Origin: Saprospiraceae bacterium
Lineage (GTDB): Bacteria; Bacteroidota; Bacteroidia; Chitinophagales; Saprospiraceae
Length of the DNA stretch: 64,000 bases
Direction: 5' to 3'
Assembly (NCBI GenBank): GCA_016716185.1
Contig: JADJWV010000002.1
Coordinates: 1,526,501 to 1,590,500, forward strand
Within the stretch, counting starts at the first letter, position 1, and each line of letters opens with the position of its first letter. This document shows positions 1 to 10,044 of the stretch, in pieces. The translations under genes were made by a program, and so were the position numbers. The notes beneath the pieces are model-generated. The model had not been told where the DNA came from and ran no database searches. It saw nothing but the letters and a program-made list of their open reading frames with translations.

Positions 1-2445
1 AGTAGAAGTGACCGTCCATGTAACTGTTTTGGATCCACCGCAAGCATCAGGAGCAGCACCACCATTATTTGAAATGGCTGCATTACAGCCCCCTGTAAAT
101 GTTGCCGTGGCCAGCCATGCAGAATATGCTGCATCAATTGCAGCCTGTGTCTGGCATGCTCCCTGAGTATTGTTTGTTGCACAAGTCAGATTCACCACCG
201 GAGCATCTGTGACTGTGAAAACAGCGGAGCAAGTCACCGGACCTTCACAGGAAGAAGTTACCGTCCACGTAACGGTTTTCGAACCACCACAGGCAGGAGG
301 AGCTGAACCACCATTATTGCTTATGACGGCATTACAGCCACCGGTAAAGGTAGCCGTTGCCAACCATGCTGAGTAAGCTGCATCAATGGCGGCTTGTGTT
401 TGACAGGCAGCCTGAGTATTATTCGTTGCACAGGTTAAATTAACAACTGGCGCATTGGTTACCGTAAAGACTGCAGAACACGTGACATTAGCTTCACAAG
501 AAGATGTTACCGTCCACGTAACGGTTTTAGAACCACCACATGCAGGTGGTGCAGAACCACCATTATTGGAGATGACGGCGTTGCAACCGCCCGTAAATGT
601 AGCCGAAGCCAACCAGGTCGTATATGCTGCATCAATAGCTGCTTGCGTTTGACAGGCAGCCTGAGTGTTATTCGTTGCACAGGTTAAATTTACAACAGGT
701 GCATTGGTTACCGTAAATACCGCTGAACAAGTCACATTGGGTTCACAAGTTGAGGTTACTGTCCAGGTTACAGTTTTTGCACCACCGCAAGCCGGAGGCG
801 CAGAACCACCATTGTTGGAGATCATGGCATTACAACCACCGGTGAAGGTTGCGGAAGCCAACCAGGTGGCATATGCTGCGTCGATGGCTGATTGGGTTTG
901 GCACGCAGCCTGTGTGTTATTGGTTGCACAAGTTAGATTGACAACTGGCGCATTAGTTACTGTGAAAACTGCGGAACAGGTCACAGGTGTTTCACAACTG
1001 GATGTTACCGTCCAGGTAACGGTCTTAGATCCGCCACAAGCAAGGGGAGCAGTCCCACCATCATTTGAAATCGTTGCATTACATCCTCCTGTAAAAGTAG
1101 CCGTTGCCAACCATGCGGAATACGCTGCATCGATAGCGGCTTGTGTTTGGCAAGCTGCCTGAGTATTGTTGCTTGCACATGTTAAATTCACAACAGGCGC
1201 ATCAGTTACAGTAAACACTGCAGAACAGGTGACATTGGGTTCACATGTTGACGTTACCGTCCACGTTACAGTTTTAGATCCGCCGCAGGCAGGAGGAGCT
1301 GAACCACCGTTGTTGGTGATTGCAGCATTGCAACCCCCTGTAAAGCTGGCAGAGCTTAACCACGTTGAATAGGCAGCATCTATAGCCGCTTGCGTTTGAC
1401 ATGCTGCCTGTGTAGTGTTTGCAGCACAATTTAAGACGACCGCCGGAGCATTGGTCACCGTAAATACCGCACTGCAACTAACGGGTGTTTGGCAACTGGA
1501 TGTAACCGTCCAGGTCACCGTCGTTGAACCTCCACATGCAGGAGGTGCAGAGCCACCGCTGTTGGACAACATCGCATTGCAACCACCAGTAAAACTGGCA
1601 GAACCCAGCCAGCTTGTGAACGCTGCGTCAATGACTGCTTGCGTTTGACATGCAGCCTGTGTATTATTTGAAGGACAGGTAATATTTACCATCGGAGCAT
1701 CGGCAACTGTGAACACTGCAGAACAAGTCACGTCCGGTTCACAGCTGGAAGTTACCGTCCAGGTCACTGTTTTTGAGCCTCCGCATGCTGGTGGAGCGGA
1801 ACCCCCATTATTCGATATAACGGCATTGCAGCCACCTGTAAAAGTAGCCGTGGCCAACCAACTGGCGTATGCTGCATCAATTGCAGATTGTGTTTGACAA
1901 GCAGCCTGGTTGTTGTTTGCGGCGCAGGTCAAATTAATAACCGGAGCAGCCGTTACAGTGAAGACAGCAGAACATGTTACATTAGGTTCACAGGTGGAAG
2001 TTACAGTCCAGGTTACCGTTTTTGAGCCCCCACAAGCGAGTGGAGCTGAACCCCCGTTGTTGGAAATAGCTGCATTGCAACCTCCTGTAAAACTTGCCGA
2101 AGTTAACCAAGATGCATAAGCGGCATCGATAGCCGACTGAGTTTGACAAGCAGCCTGAGTGCTGTTGGTTGCGCAAGTTAAATTAATGGTTGGCGATCCA
2201 CTAACTGAAAAAATCCGCGTGCAGGTAACCGGTGCTGAACAAGAACTTGTTACGGTCCATGTAACCGTTTTTGTTCCACCACATGCCGGAGGAGCGGAGC
2301 CACCGTTATTGGAGATTTCAGAGTCGCAGCCCCCGTCGAAAGTAGCGGATGCAAGCCAGGCTGCATAGGCTGCATCAATTGCTGACTGGGTCTGACATGG
2401 TCCATGTGTTTGGCTTGACGGACAATTAATGGTTGGACCCGGTAA
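1..2445 (-). repeat. Tandem ~249-bp coding repeat, array B (10 visible copies)
   Basis: Ten copies of an 83-residue unit inside the giant gene. The AIDAA segment recurs near 131, 381, 630, 879, 1127, 1377, 1626, 1875, 2124 and 2373, a period of about 249 bp. Each unit carries ACQTQ, a GGCNA-type turn, NNGGSAPPACGGS and TVTWTVTS, with six cysteines. The array continues past the left edge. Confidence 0.95.
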
Positions 2446-5400
2446 AGGATCCACATTAATGGTTTGAATACAGCTGACTTCGTTATCGCAGGAATCGGTT
2501 GCTGTCCAGGTTCTTTCTATCGTGAAATCACCAGGGCAGGTACCCGGTATGATGTTGTCTGTATATTCAATGTCGGTTACGTCCTCAGAACATAGATCTG
2601 TCGAGCTTGCATACCCGGTAGAATCCGGACTGGTATTGGCTTCGCAATCAATGGTAACAATGTTGCCTGGACATATAATTGTTGGTCTGGTTGTGTCTTC
2701 AATAGTGATCAATTGAATTTCAGTTCGGGTGTTTTCGCAATTGTCGTATGCAATCCAGTTCCGTTCAATGGTATAATTGTCGGGGCAGGTTCCCGGGATG
2801 ATTTCATCCACATAGGTAAGTGTAGGAATGGTGTCGCAATTGTCTTCGAGATCCGTTGGATACCCTGTGATATCTGGTGACGGATTTACACTGCAGGAAT
2901 CGTATTCGATGATGGCGCGAAGTTGGAAATTATCCATCAACAAAACAGATGGTTCAGGGCCTGTAGTATCGGAATACGTGACTCTGATGTACAGATTGGA
3001 AATGCTGGTTGTGATTGGTAGTTTGGCAGTGTCCTGCACCCATACATCTTCAAGTGTGGTATATTGATGGAATTTATTCCACACCACACTATCAATGCTG
3101 TAATAATAATAAATGGTATCAGAGCTGTTTTCGTCTTTCTTATAAGTTTGGGTATAGATTTCAAATTCGGAGCAAATGGGAAGCGTTCCCCCTTTGATAT
3201 TAAATTGCCAATAGCCCGGATTATTGGATGTATCAACGCGTAGTGCCCATCGTGCAATCGGATTATTTGTAAACGCAAGGGTTCCTGTAACTGTACCGCT
3301 ATCCAATTTAAATGGATTGGATGTTGTATCAATTTTTGAAGTAATTCCAAAATGTAACTTCGGTGATAGTTTGGAATAGGAAGTTCCATTATTGAAATCG
3401 TAATTCACCAATGTGAACGTATCGGTTGTAGCAGTACCCTGATAGATGGTGACATTTGGCGGAAGCATAAATGTTGGACGGCTGCTGTCGCTGACGGTAA
3501 TCGTTTGGAGTTGCGACGGAGCTGTATTTCCACAACTATCCATTAAGGTCCAAGTCCGGTAAATGATGTGCGAACCTTCACAGGGTGAGTTTACAATAGA
3601 ATCGCAGTAAGTGGCTTCTATATCCGGATTACAGCTGTCGAATTCATCGGTCACATCTCCGGTTTTGTTTGGAGAAGCATCGAATACGCAACACATGTTT
3701 GCCCTTACCTGGAAATTATCCAGGAGTAAAGATTTAGGATTGGAACCCGTGTTTCCTCCTGAATAGGTGACTCTGAGGAATAATGAATCCGGGTTTGCAA
3801 CACCGGTAATGGTTGCGGTATCCTGAATCCATGTTGCCAAGGTCAATGCTTTGGTTCTGAACGTGGTCCACGTAGTTCCATTCAGACTGTATTGCAATAC
3901 CAGATTATCAGCACTGTTGATGCCATTTTTTCTGGCCTGAATATAAACAGCGATATCTGTTGCTTTGGGTAAGTTTTCACCAGTCAGATTAAACTGCCAA
4001 TGACCAGAAGTGTGAGATGAATCGACCAGGAGCGCACTTCCTCCAATGGTATTTTGAGTATATGCCAGAGAACCCGATGCTACACCAATATCTGTTTTAA
4101 ATACGTTGGAACTTGCATCGACTTCGGAAGCAATACCTGCAAATAATTCAGGGCAGAGGCCATCGTAACTTGTTCCGGAATTGAAGCTGTAATTAACCAA
4201 AGTAGTTGTATCCGGATTATCATTGCCTTTATAAATAGTAACATCAGCAGGCTTGGTAAATGTAGGCACGATGGTATCAAATTCAACTGTAAACGATGCC
4301 GAACAAGTGACCGGAGATTCGCAACTGCTGGTTACCGTCCAGGTCACCGTTTTACCACCACCGCATGGTGGAAAATCGCCCGAATTGTTATTGGAAATGC
4401 TGGCATTGCAACCACCGCTAAAGCTTACAGAATTCAGCCAGGTATTGAATTTTCCTTCAATGACCACTTTTGATTGACAAGCCGGTTCTGAAACATTCAT
4501 GGGACAGTTGAGAACGACCGCAGGAGCTGTAGTAACCGTAAAGACCGCAGAACAAGTTCTGTCCACTTCACATGTTGAAGTCACCGTCCAGGTTACTGTT
4601 TTGGAACCACCACAGGCGGGTGGGGCAGAACCACCGTCGTTGCTCATGGTAGCATTGCAACCACCGGTAAACGAAGTTGAAGTAAGCCAGGATGCGTAAG
4701 CAGCATCAATCGCGGCCTGAGATTGACATGAGGCCTGAGTGTTATTGTTGGCACAAGTCAGTGCGATAACAGGAGCATCAGTTACAGTAAATACTGCAGA
4801 ACAGGTTTTATTGACATCACAAGTAGAGGTCACTGTCCAGGTTACGGTTTTGGAGCCTCCGCAGGCGGGTGGGGCAGAACCCCCGTTGTTGGAAATGGCA
4901 GCATTGCATCCACCGGTAAATGTGGCTGAAGTAAGCCATGTGGCATAAGCCGCATCGATAGCTGCCTGTGTTTGACAGGCTGCTTGAGTATTATTAATTG
5001 CACACGTCAGACTCACAGGAGTGGCCGCTGAAACAGTAAAAACGGCTGAACATGTTTTGTCTGTATCGCAAGTAGAAGTCACGGTCCAGGTAACGGTTTT
5101 AGATCCACCACAAGCGAAGGGGGCAGAACCACCATTATTGGAAATTGTCGCATTGCAACCACCTGTAAAAGTTGAGGAAGCCAACCATGCTGTATAAGCC
5201 GCATTTATTGCTGCTTGTGATTGGCAAGCTGTCTGTGTATTGTTTGTAGCACAAGTTAGGGCTACTGAAGCAGCAGTTGAAACTGAAAAGATAGCTGAAC
5301 AGGTGACATCAGCTTGGCAACTTGAAGTGACCGTCCAGGTTACCGTTTTAGTGCCTCCGCAAGCAGAAGGTGGAGAACCACCATTATTTGATATAGCGGC

Positions 5401-8400
5401 GTTGCATCCACCGGTAAAAGTAGCAGAAGCCAACCAAGCTGCATATGCAGCATCTATTGTAGCCTGACTTTGACATGGAGCATGTGTAGTATTGGTAGCG
5501 CAAGTTAAATTGATGTTTGGAGTTGCTGTAACGGTAAACACTGCACTACATGTAGTGGTCGCTGCACAAGTTGAGGTTATAGTCCAGGTTACCGTTTTAG
5601 AACCGCCGCAGAAATTAGGTGGAGAACCTCCATTATGAGAAATATTTACATTACAGCCACCAGATGTGGTGGTAGTGGCCAACCATGCGGTGTATGCAGC
5701 ATCAATAGCTGCTTGTGTTTGGCACGCAGCCTGAGTTGTGTTTGTCGCGCAGGTCACACTTAGTCCGGGAGCTGCCGTAACTGTAAATACTGCACTACAG
5801 GTTTTGGGTGCTTCGCATGCACTGGTTGCAGTGAACGTTACAGTTACTGCACCTCCACAAGCCGATGGTGCTCCACTGTTGTTATTTGAGATCCCAACAA
5901 AACATCCGCCAGTAGAACTCACTGAATTTAACCAGTTGGTGAATTTTGTATTGATGCTGGCCTGGGTTTGGCAAGAAGCTTCCGTAACGTTGATTGGGCA
6001 GAATAAGGTGAGTAAGGGTGCAGCGTTAACTGTAAATACCGCTGAACAACTTACGTTAGCCTGACATAAAGAAGTAACCGTCCAAGTCACTGTTTTGGAC
6101 CCACCGCAAGCTGGAGGAGCTGATCCACCATTGTTTGAAATGGCAGCATTGCAACCTCCGGAAAAAGTAGCAGTATTTAACCAACTTGTATAAGCGGCAT
6201 CAATGGCAGCCTGTGTCTGGCAAGAGGCCTGGGTGTTATTTGAGGCACAAGTAATGGTAACAACCGGTGCTGCAGTAACGGTAAACACAGAAGTGCAGGT
6301 AAGTGTATCGCATAAAGAATTCAAGGTCCAGGTCACTGTTTTGGATCCACCACAATTTGAAGGCGCGGAACCCCCATTGTTTGATAAAACACCACCAGGG
6401 CAACCGCCAGAAAAACTGGCACTGTTTAACCAAGCAGTATAGGCAGCATCGATTGAAGCTTGTGTTTGGCAAGATCCTTCGGTTTGATTAGATGGGCAGG
6501 TTATAGTGGCAGATGGAGCTGTTGTCACTGTGAATATCGCAGAACAGGTTACAGGGGGCTCGCAACCAGAGTTTACAGTAAAAGTTACAGTCGTTGATCC
6601 CCCGCATTTTGATGGTGCACCGGTATTGTTGTTTGATAAAATGGTGCTGCAACCTCCGGCTACCATGGCGGTATTTAACCAATCATCAAAAGCATCATCT
6701 ACAGCAGTTTGGGTTTGACAATTGCTTATGGTCAAATTCATCGGACAAGTCAATACCACATTAGGAACAGAAGTATCAACCAAAATTGTGTATGTTGAAG
6801 TACACATGGTCGTATCGGGAGCACAGGTACTTACATAAAAAAAGGTGACTGTGGCAGTATCGCCGCAATAATCAGGTGGTCCGGAATTGTTGTTGGTCAA
6901 AACACCGTCACAGCCACCCCCGCCACTTGCGCTTAGCAACCAGGCATCAAAATGTGCATTGATGGTGTCTTGTGCAACGCAGGCAGAGTCGAAACCCGGA
7001 GCTGGACAATTGAGTTCAACCAGGCTATAATCTTCAACTTCACCATTGCTTGCAGATGAATATGCCCGTTCATCCCGCGGTGTAGCTGCATTGTCAATTA
7101 GATTGTTAGTGGTAAGTCTTAACCTCAAATATTTGTTTGTATCAGGGCCACTGACAGTAACTCCATTCCAATTCAAAGTTACAGATCCATTAAAACCATT
7201 GGGAATGGTCGCAGTCCTCGCTTCAGCAACTTCGAAGCCAAACATATTATCTCCATTCAGGTTGATCCATGCATATAAAGTGGCACTGTTGCCAGTTGTG
7301 TTTTTTATACTATCAACTGTAATAGAAATATTTTGGTTGGTCCCTGCGGTTAATGATGGTGGATTGGGAACGCCATCTTCATCATCCGAACCAAGAGTAT
7401 CATCTCCATCTGCATCTTTGGTATGTTGTGAGGAGGATTCTGCATCTATTAGTGGCCCGATTCGCAGGTCATTACACAGAATTGTATGCAATGGTTTACC
7501 AAGCCATAGTGGAGCATCACTAAAATCAGTTTCGACGATTGAAGCGATCTCGATTTCGAAAATGCAATGGGAATCATTGGTGCCATTGGACTTTGAAATA
7601 TCAAATCCATTTTGGATATATGTCGGGGCGTTATTACCATCAGAGTGGGTTGTAGTACCAACATAAATGTTACTTCCGTAGACAAACAGATGATTGGCGC
7701 CTCTGGGATCTCCAATATTTCCTAAATAATCATTATTGTTTCCGCCCACATAAGTGGCATAAACCAAGGTATCTAAAGTATTTTTAAAACCCGCAAAAAA
7801 CATGTCTACACCTCCGTTGGTTCCCAGTGAGTCAAAGAAACTTTCGTTATTTAGATTTTTTGTAGGAAGGCTATCTCCTGTAACAGTACCCCAAACTAAA
7901 ATAAATGTTTGGGAGGTGTTTCCTCCGCAGCCTCCTGTTGTAACCTGTTTGATGCCGTTTCCAAGATCATTGGAATTCGATCCTTGAGTTAGACCATTAC
8001 CCGGGGGACCATAATATGTGGCTTTATAGTTTGCTGAACCACCGGTGTCATCAACCCTTCCAATGATGGCATCACAAGCAGACACATTAAATCCAATTTG
8101 TGCATTACTACCACCATTGTACGTATCATCGTATTTCGTCCCTGTTCCAAGAGGGAAACCTGTTCCAACTGCGCCGGTAAAATACAATACTCCGCTGTAC
8201 CATTCTACGTCAAAAATTCGGTCCCGGTTGGCCCCGCCTAATTTATCCAGATAATCCATAGTATGGCCATTGGAGCTCAAAATTCCGATCAAACCATCCG
8301 TATTTGCGCCACTGGCACCCGCCCCATTGACTTCAGTTATTGTACTTTGTGTCCAACCAGCAAAGATGATTTTTCCATTGGGTATGATCTCCAGATCATT

Positions 8401-10044
8401 TAAGGTGTCTCCCTGTGTTCCACCAACATAAGTTCCCCAACTCATGGTATTGAGGTTCGTGAATTTGCAAATGAAGATATCGTAAACACCATTAAAGGTG
8501 ATATCATAGGCACTGGCGTCAGGAGTATAGTTTGGAGTGGCGGCAGGTAAAGCAGCATCCGGTGTAAAACCGAGTACGTAAGAGTAGTCATCAATTGCCT
8601 GGATAGAAGTAGTTCCAAAGGTTTCGTTTCCAGTAGTGCTGCCCAGATAGGAGGCATAATGAAATGTATCGAGATTCTTACTAAAAACTGCAACATAAGC
8701 ATCCTGGAAGCCTCTCGTAGCATCAAAGGGGCTGCCTGTCATTGGTAAATCGTGGTTTGTAAATCCACCAACGAACACTCTGTTAGGAGATAAACTTAAA
8801 GAATGCGCCCTGCTGGTCTCATTGTTGGAAGATGAGTTATTTCCGTAAAGTGTCAGGTCGAGAAGATCATTGCCGGCCGAGTTGATTCTGTATATGACAG
8901 TTACATATTCGTTGTTGTTGCTGCCCCCATCAAGACCCGTTATGATGTTTCTCCAGCCATTGGCGTCGTATGGGGCAGTTCCGGTTGGAATTGCAAGATT
9001 GGTAGCACCTGCACAATACATGATGTTGGTCAGTGTATCCAATTGAATTGCATATAAGTATTGATCGAACGTAGCACCGGGGTTGCCATTATTTCCGTTT
9101 GTACCATTTCCATCCATATAAGTACCCCATATCAATACCGGATCGATGATTAATGGAAGTTGTTCATTTAGTGGTGATAAATTTTTAAATTGGATGTTTT
9201 TATTGTCAATTTTATCAAAAGCAAAAAGTACCGGAATTTTTCCTTGAGGTCCTACCTGATAAGCTTCGGGGATATTGAATTTCACATCTGCAAACCGTAA
9301 TTGAACTGCGAGATTGCCTTTTTTATCAACTTTTAGTTTGTCCTGACCGTCGAACTCCATTTGAATTTTTTGAAAGTCCAATGCGTTATCCACGATCCAA
9401 TCGAATTCCAGAGATCCATCGGTATTGCTGTAAATTCTCAGGTCGACCCCATCGTAGATATCTTCTATGGTCAATTCTTTAGCTGCTTGTACCCCGGTAA
9501 CCCAGTCATTCGGGTTTTTACTCATAAAATAGTTGAATTTCGTGCTAAACTGTTCTCCTAAACGGACCTTTGGCGATGCGTTAGCGTTTTTAAAACGCAT
9601 AGCAAAAGCGTGTTCGGAAATTAAAAGAGGATCTTGCTCAGCGATCATATCGGAGCTAAGTCCCACAGGTGCAGGGGAGTTGATATATTCTTTTGCAACA
9701 AATTTGATTTGGTCCTTTTCAATATAAATGGTTCCGTGTTTGCTGTCAAGGTAATACAAGACACTGTCGATTTTCAATTGACCTTTATTTTGTACAAATT
9801 GTAATAAAGCTGCATTCTCTTTTAAAGTTTGTTTGACCTGAACAGCTAATTGAGGATCCAGACTTTTTGTCTGCTGGGCCTTTGCAGTAGAAACCATTAA
9901 TAAACAGAATACCATCAGGGACAAGTACCTGAAAAATAAAATTTGCTGAATGATAGCTGGTATGCCCAAGCTTGAATGTCTATGATGATTAATCATGTCG
10001 GGGCTTGGTCTATGATTAAAAAAATAATGTACAGGCATTTTCAT
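1..10044 (-). CDS. Giant secreted repeat protein (NKGQ/SBBP/GEVED/HYR-like), C-terminus outside window
   Basis: One frame stays open on the minus strand from the ATG at 10044 to base 1 (3348 codons) and continues off the window. In order: a signal peptide ending near STAKAQQ (residues ~38-55); a conserved N-terminal domain with the QNKGQ motif (~75-290); SBBP-type beta-propeller repeats (~300-850) with repeated Y-x-T-Y-V-G-G-like strands; a GEVED domain ending in GEVEDYSL (~855-1005); 11 six-cysteine repeats of ~83 residues (~1015-1925); two jelly-roll-like modules each ending in LLDNFQ (~1930-2380), with three HYR-like segments around them; then 10 further 83-residue repeats. Such architectures occur in Bacteroidota surface or gliding-associated proteins, usually ending in a type IX secretion signal; that end is not visible here. 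Role (adhesin or matrix protein) is inferred. Starts at 10038 or 9996 are also possible. Many short plus-strand frames opposite it are shadows. Confidence 0.93.
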   Translation of the reverse strand, partial: MKMPVHYFFNHRPSPDMINHHRHSSLGIPAIIQQILFFRYLSLMVFCLLMVSTAKAQQTKSLDPQLAVQVKQTLKENAALLQFVQNKGQLKIDSVLYYLDSKHGTIYIEKDQIKFVAKEYINSPAPVGLSSDMIAEQDPLLISEHAFAMRFKNANASPKVRLGEQFSTKFNYFMSKNPNDWVTGVQAAKELTIEDIYDGVDLRIYSNTDGSLEFDWIVDNALDFQKIQMEFDGQDKLKVDKKGNLAVQLRFADVKFNIPEAYQVGPQGKIPVLFAFDKIDNKNIQFKNLSPLNEQLPLIIDPVLIWGTYMDGNGTNGNNGNPGATFDQYLYAIQLDTLTNIMYCAGATNLAIPTGTAPYDANGWRNIITGLDGGSNNNEYVTVIYRINSAGNDLLDLTLYGNNSSSNNETSRAHSLSLSPNRVFVGGFTNHDLPMTGSPFDATRGFQDAYVAVFSKNLDTFHYASYLGSTTGNETFGTTSIQAIDDYSYVLGFTPDAALPAATPNYTPDASAYDITFNGVYDIFICKFTNLNTMSWGTYVGGTQGDTLNDLEIIPNGKIIFAGWTQSTITEVNGAGASGANTDGLIGILSSNGHTMDYLDKLGGANRDRIFDVEWYSGVLYFTGAVGTGFPLGTGTKYDDTYNGGSNAQIGFNVSACDAIIGRVDDTGGSANYKATYYGPPGNGLTQGSNSNDLGNGIKQVTTGGCGGNTSQTFILVWGTVTGDSLPTKNLNNESFFDSLGTNGGVDMFFAGFKNTLDTLVYATYVGGNNNDYLGNIGDPRGANHLFVYGSNIYVGTTTHSDGNNAPTYIQNGFDISKSNGTNDSHCIFEIEIASIVETDFSDAPLWLGKPLHTILCNDLRIGPLIDAESSSQHTKDADGDDTLGSDDEDGVPNPPSLTAGTNQNISITVDSIKNTTGNSATLYAWINLNGDNMFGFEVAEARTATIPNGFNGSVTLNWNGVTVSGPDTNKYLRLRLTTNNLIDNAATPRDERAYSSASNGEVEDYSLVELNCPAPGFDSACVAQDTINAHFDAWLLSASGGGGCDGVLTNNNSGPPDYCGDTATVTFFYVSTCAPDTTMCTSTYTILVDTSVPNVVLTCPMNLTISNCQTQTAVDDAFDDWLNTAMVAGGCSTILSNNNTGAPSKCGGSTTVTFTVNSGCEPPVTCSAIFTVTTAPSATITCPSNQTEGSCQTQASIDAAYTAWLNSASFSGGCPGGVLSNNGGSAPSNCGGSKTVTWTLNSLCDTLTCTSVFTVTAAPVVTITCASNNTQASCQTQAAIDAAYTSWLNTATFSGGCNAAISNNGGSAPPACGGSKTVTWTVTSLCQANVSCSAVFTVNAAPLLTLFCPINVTEASCQTQASINTKFTNWLNSVSSTGGCFVGISNNNSGAPSACGGAVTVTFTATSACEAPKTCSAVFTVTAAPGLSVTCATNTTQAACQTQAAIDAAYTAWLATTTTSGGCNVNISHNGGSPPNFCGGSKTVTWTITSTCAATTTCSAVFTVTATPNINLTCATNTTHAPCQSQATIDAAYAAWLASATFTGGCNAAISNNGGSPPSACGGTKTVTWTVTSSCQADVTCSAIFSVSTAASVALTCATNNTQTACQSQAAINAAYTAWLASSTFTGGCNATISNNGGSAPFACGGSKTVTWTVTSTCDTDKTCSAVFTVSAATPVSLTCAINNTQAACQTQAAIDAAYATWLTSATFTGGCNAAISNNGGSAPPACGGSKTVTWTVTSTCDVNKTCSAVFTVTDAPVIALTCANNNTQASCQSQAAIDAAYASWLTSTSFTGGCNATMSNDGGSAPPACGGSKTVTWTVTSTCEVDRTCSAVFTVTTAPAVVLNCPMNVSEPACQSKVVIEGKFNTWLNSVSFSGGCNASISNNNSGDFPPCGGGKTVTWTVTSSCESPVTCSASFTVEFDTIVPTFTKPADVTIYKGNDNPDTTTLVNYSFNSGTSYDGLCPELFAGIASEVDASSNVFKTDIGVASGSLAYTQNTIGGSALLVDSSHTSGHWQFNLTGENLPKATDIAVYIQARKNGINSADNLVLQYSLNGTTWTTFRTKALTLATWIQDTATITGVANPDSLFLRVTYSGGNTGSNPKSLLLDNFQVRANMCCVFDASPNKTGDVTDEFDSCNPDIEATYCDSIVNSPCEGSHIIYRTWTLMDSCGNTAPSQLQTITVSDSSRPTFMLPPNVTIYQGTATTDTFTLVNYDFNNGTSYSKLSPKLHFGITSKIDTTSNPFKLDSGTVTGTLAFTNNPIARWALRVDTSNNPGYWQFNIKGGTLPICSEFEIYTQTYKKDENSSDTIYYYYSIDSVVWNKFHQYTTLEDVWVQDTAKLPITTSISNLYIRVTYSDTTGPEPSVLLMDNFQLRAIIEYDSCSVNPSPDITGYPTDLEDNCDTIPTLTYVDEIIPGTCPDNYTIERNWIAYDNCENTRTEIQLITIEDTTRPTIICPGNIVTIDCEANTSPDSTGYASSTDLCSEDVTDIEYTDNIIPGTCPGDFTIERTWTATDSCDNEVSCIQTINVDPLPGPTINCPSSQTHGPCQTQSAIDAAYAAWLASATFDGGCDSEISNNGGSAPPACGGTKTVTWTVTSSCSAPVTCTRIFSVSGSPTINLTCATNSTQAACQTQSAIDAAYASWLTSASFTGGCNAAISNNGGSAPLACGGSKTVTWTVTSTCEPNVTCSAVFTVTAAPVINLTCAANNNQAACQTQSAIDAAYASWLATATFTGGCNAVISNNGGSAPPACGGSKTVTWTVTSSCEPDVTCSAVFTVADAPMVNITCPSNNTQAACQTQAVIDAAFTSWLGSASFTGGCNAMLSNSGGSAPPACGGSTTVTWTVTSSCQTPVSCSAVFTVTNAPAVVLNCAANTTQAACQTQAAIDAAYSTWLSSASFTGGCNAAITNNGGSAPPACGGSKTVTWTVTSTCEPNVTCSAVFTVTDAPVVNLTCASNNTQAACQTQAAIDAAYSAWLATATFTGGCNATISNDGGTAPLACGGSKTVTWTVTSSCETPVTCSAVFTVTNAPVVNLTCATNNTQAACQTQSAIDAAYATWLASATFTGGCNAMISNNGGSAPPACGGAKTVTWTVTSTCEPNVTCSAVFTVTNAPVVNLTCATNNTQAACQTQAAIDAAYTTWLASATFTGGCNAVISNNGGSAPPACGGSKTVTWTVTSSCEANVTCSAVFTVTNAPVVNLTCATNNTQAACQTQAAIDAAYSAWLATATFTGGCNAVISNNGGSAPPACGGSKTVTWTVTSSCEGPVTCSAVFTVTDAPVVNLTCATNNTQGACQTQAAIDAAYSAWLATATFTGGCNAAISNNGGAAPDACGGSKTVTWTVTST
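4270..7010 (-). repeat. Tandem ~249-bp coding repeat, array A (11 copies)
   Basis: Eleven copies of the same 83-residue unit as array B, with the AIDAA-equivalent segment near 4456, 4708, 4955, 5204, 5453, 5702, 5954, 6200, 6449, 6698 and 6956. Copies nearest the GEVED domain (6500-7000) are the most divergent, for example with NNNSGPPDYCG replacing the common core. Arrays A and B are separated by two jelly-roll-like modules and HYR-like segments (about 2450-4270). Confidence 0.93.

Noticed and set aside
1..7010. Regular 249-bp periodicity as a CRISPR or satellite array
   Set aside because: The unit is in frame and open on the minus strand with conserved protein and varying synonymous sites; there are no spacers.
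170..9727. Many short plus-strand frames with repeated EVTVxVTV and PPQAGGAEPP sequences
   Set aside because: They are reverse-complement shadows of the minus-strand repeat protein; their repetition follows the 249-bp unit and they lack starts or spacing of their own.
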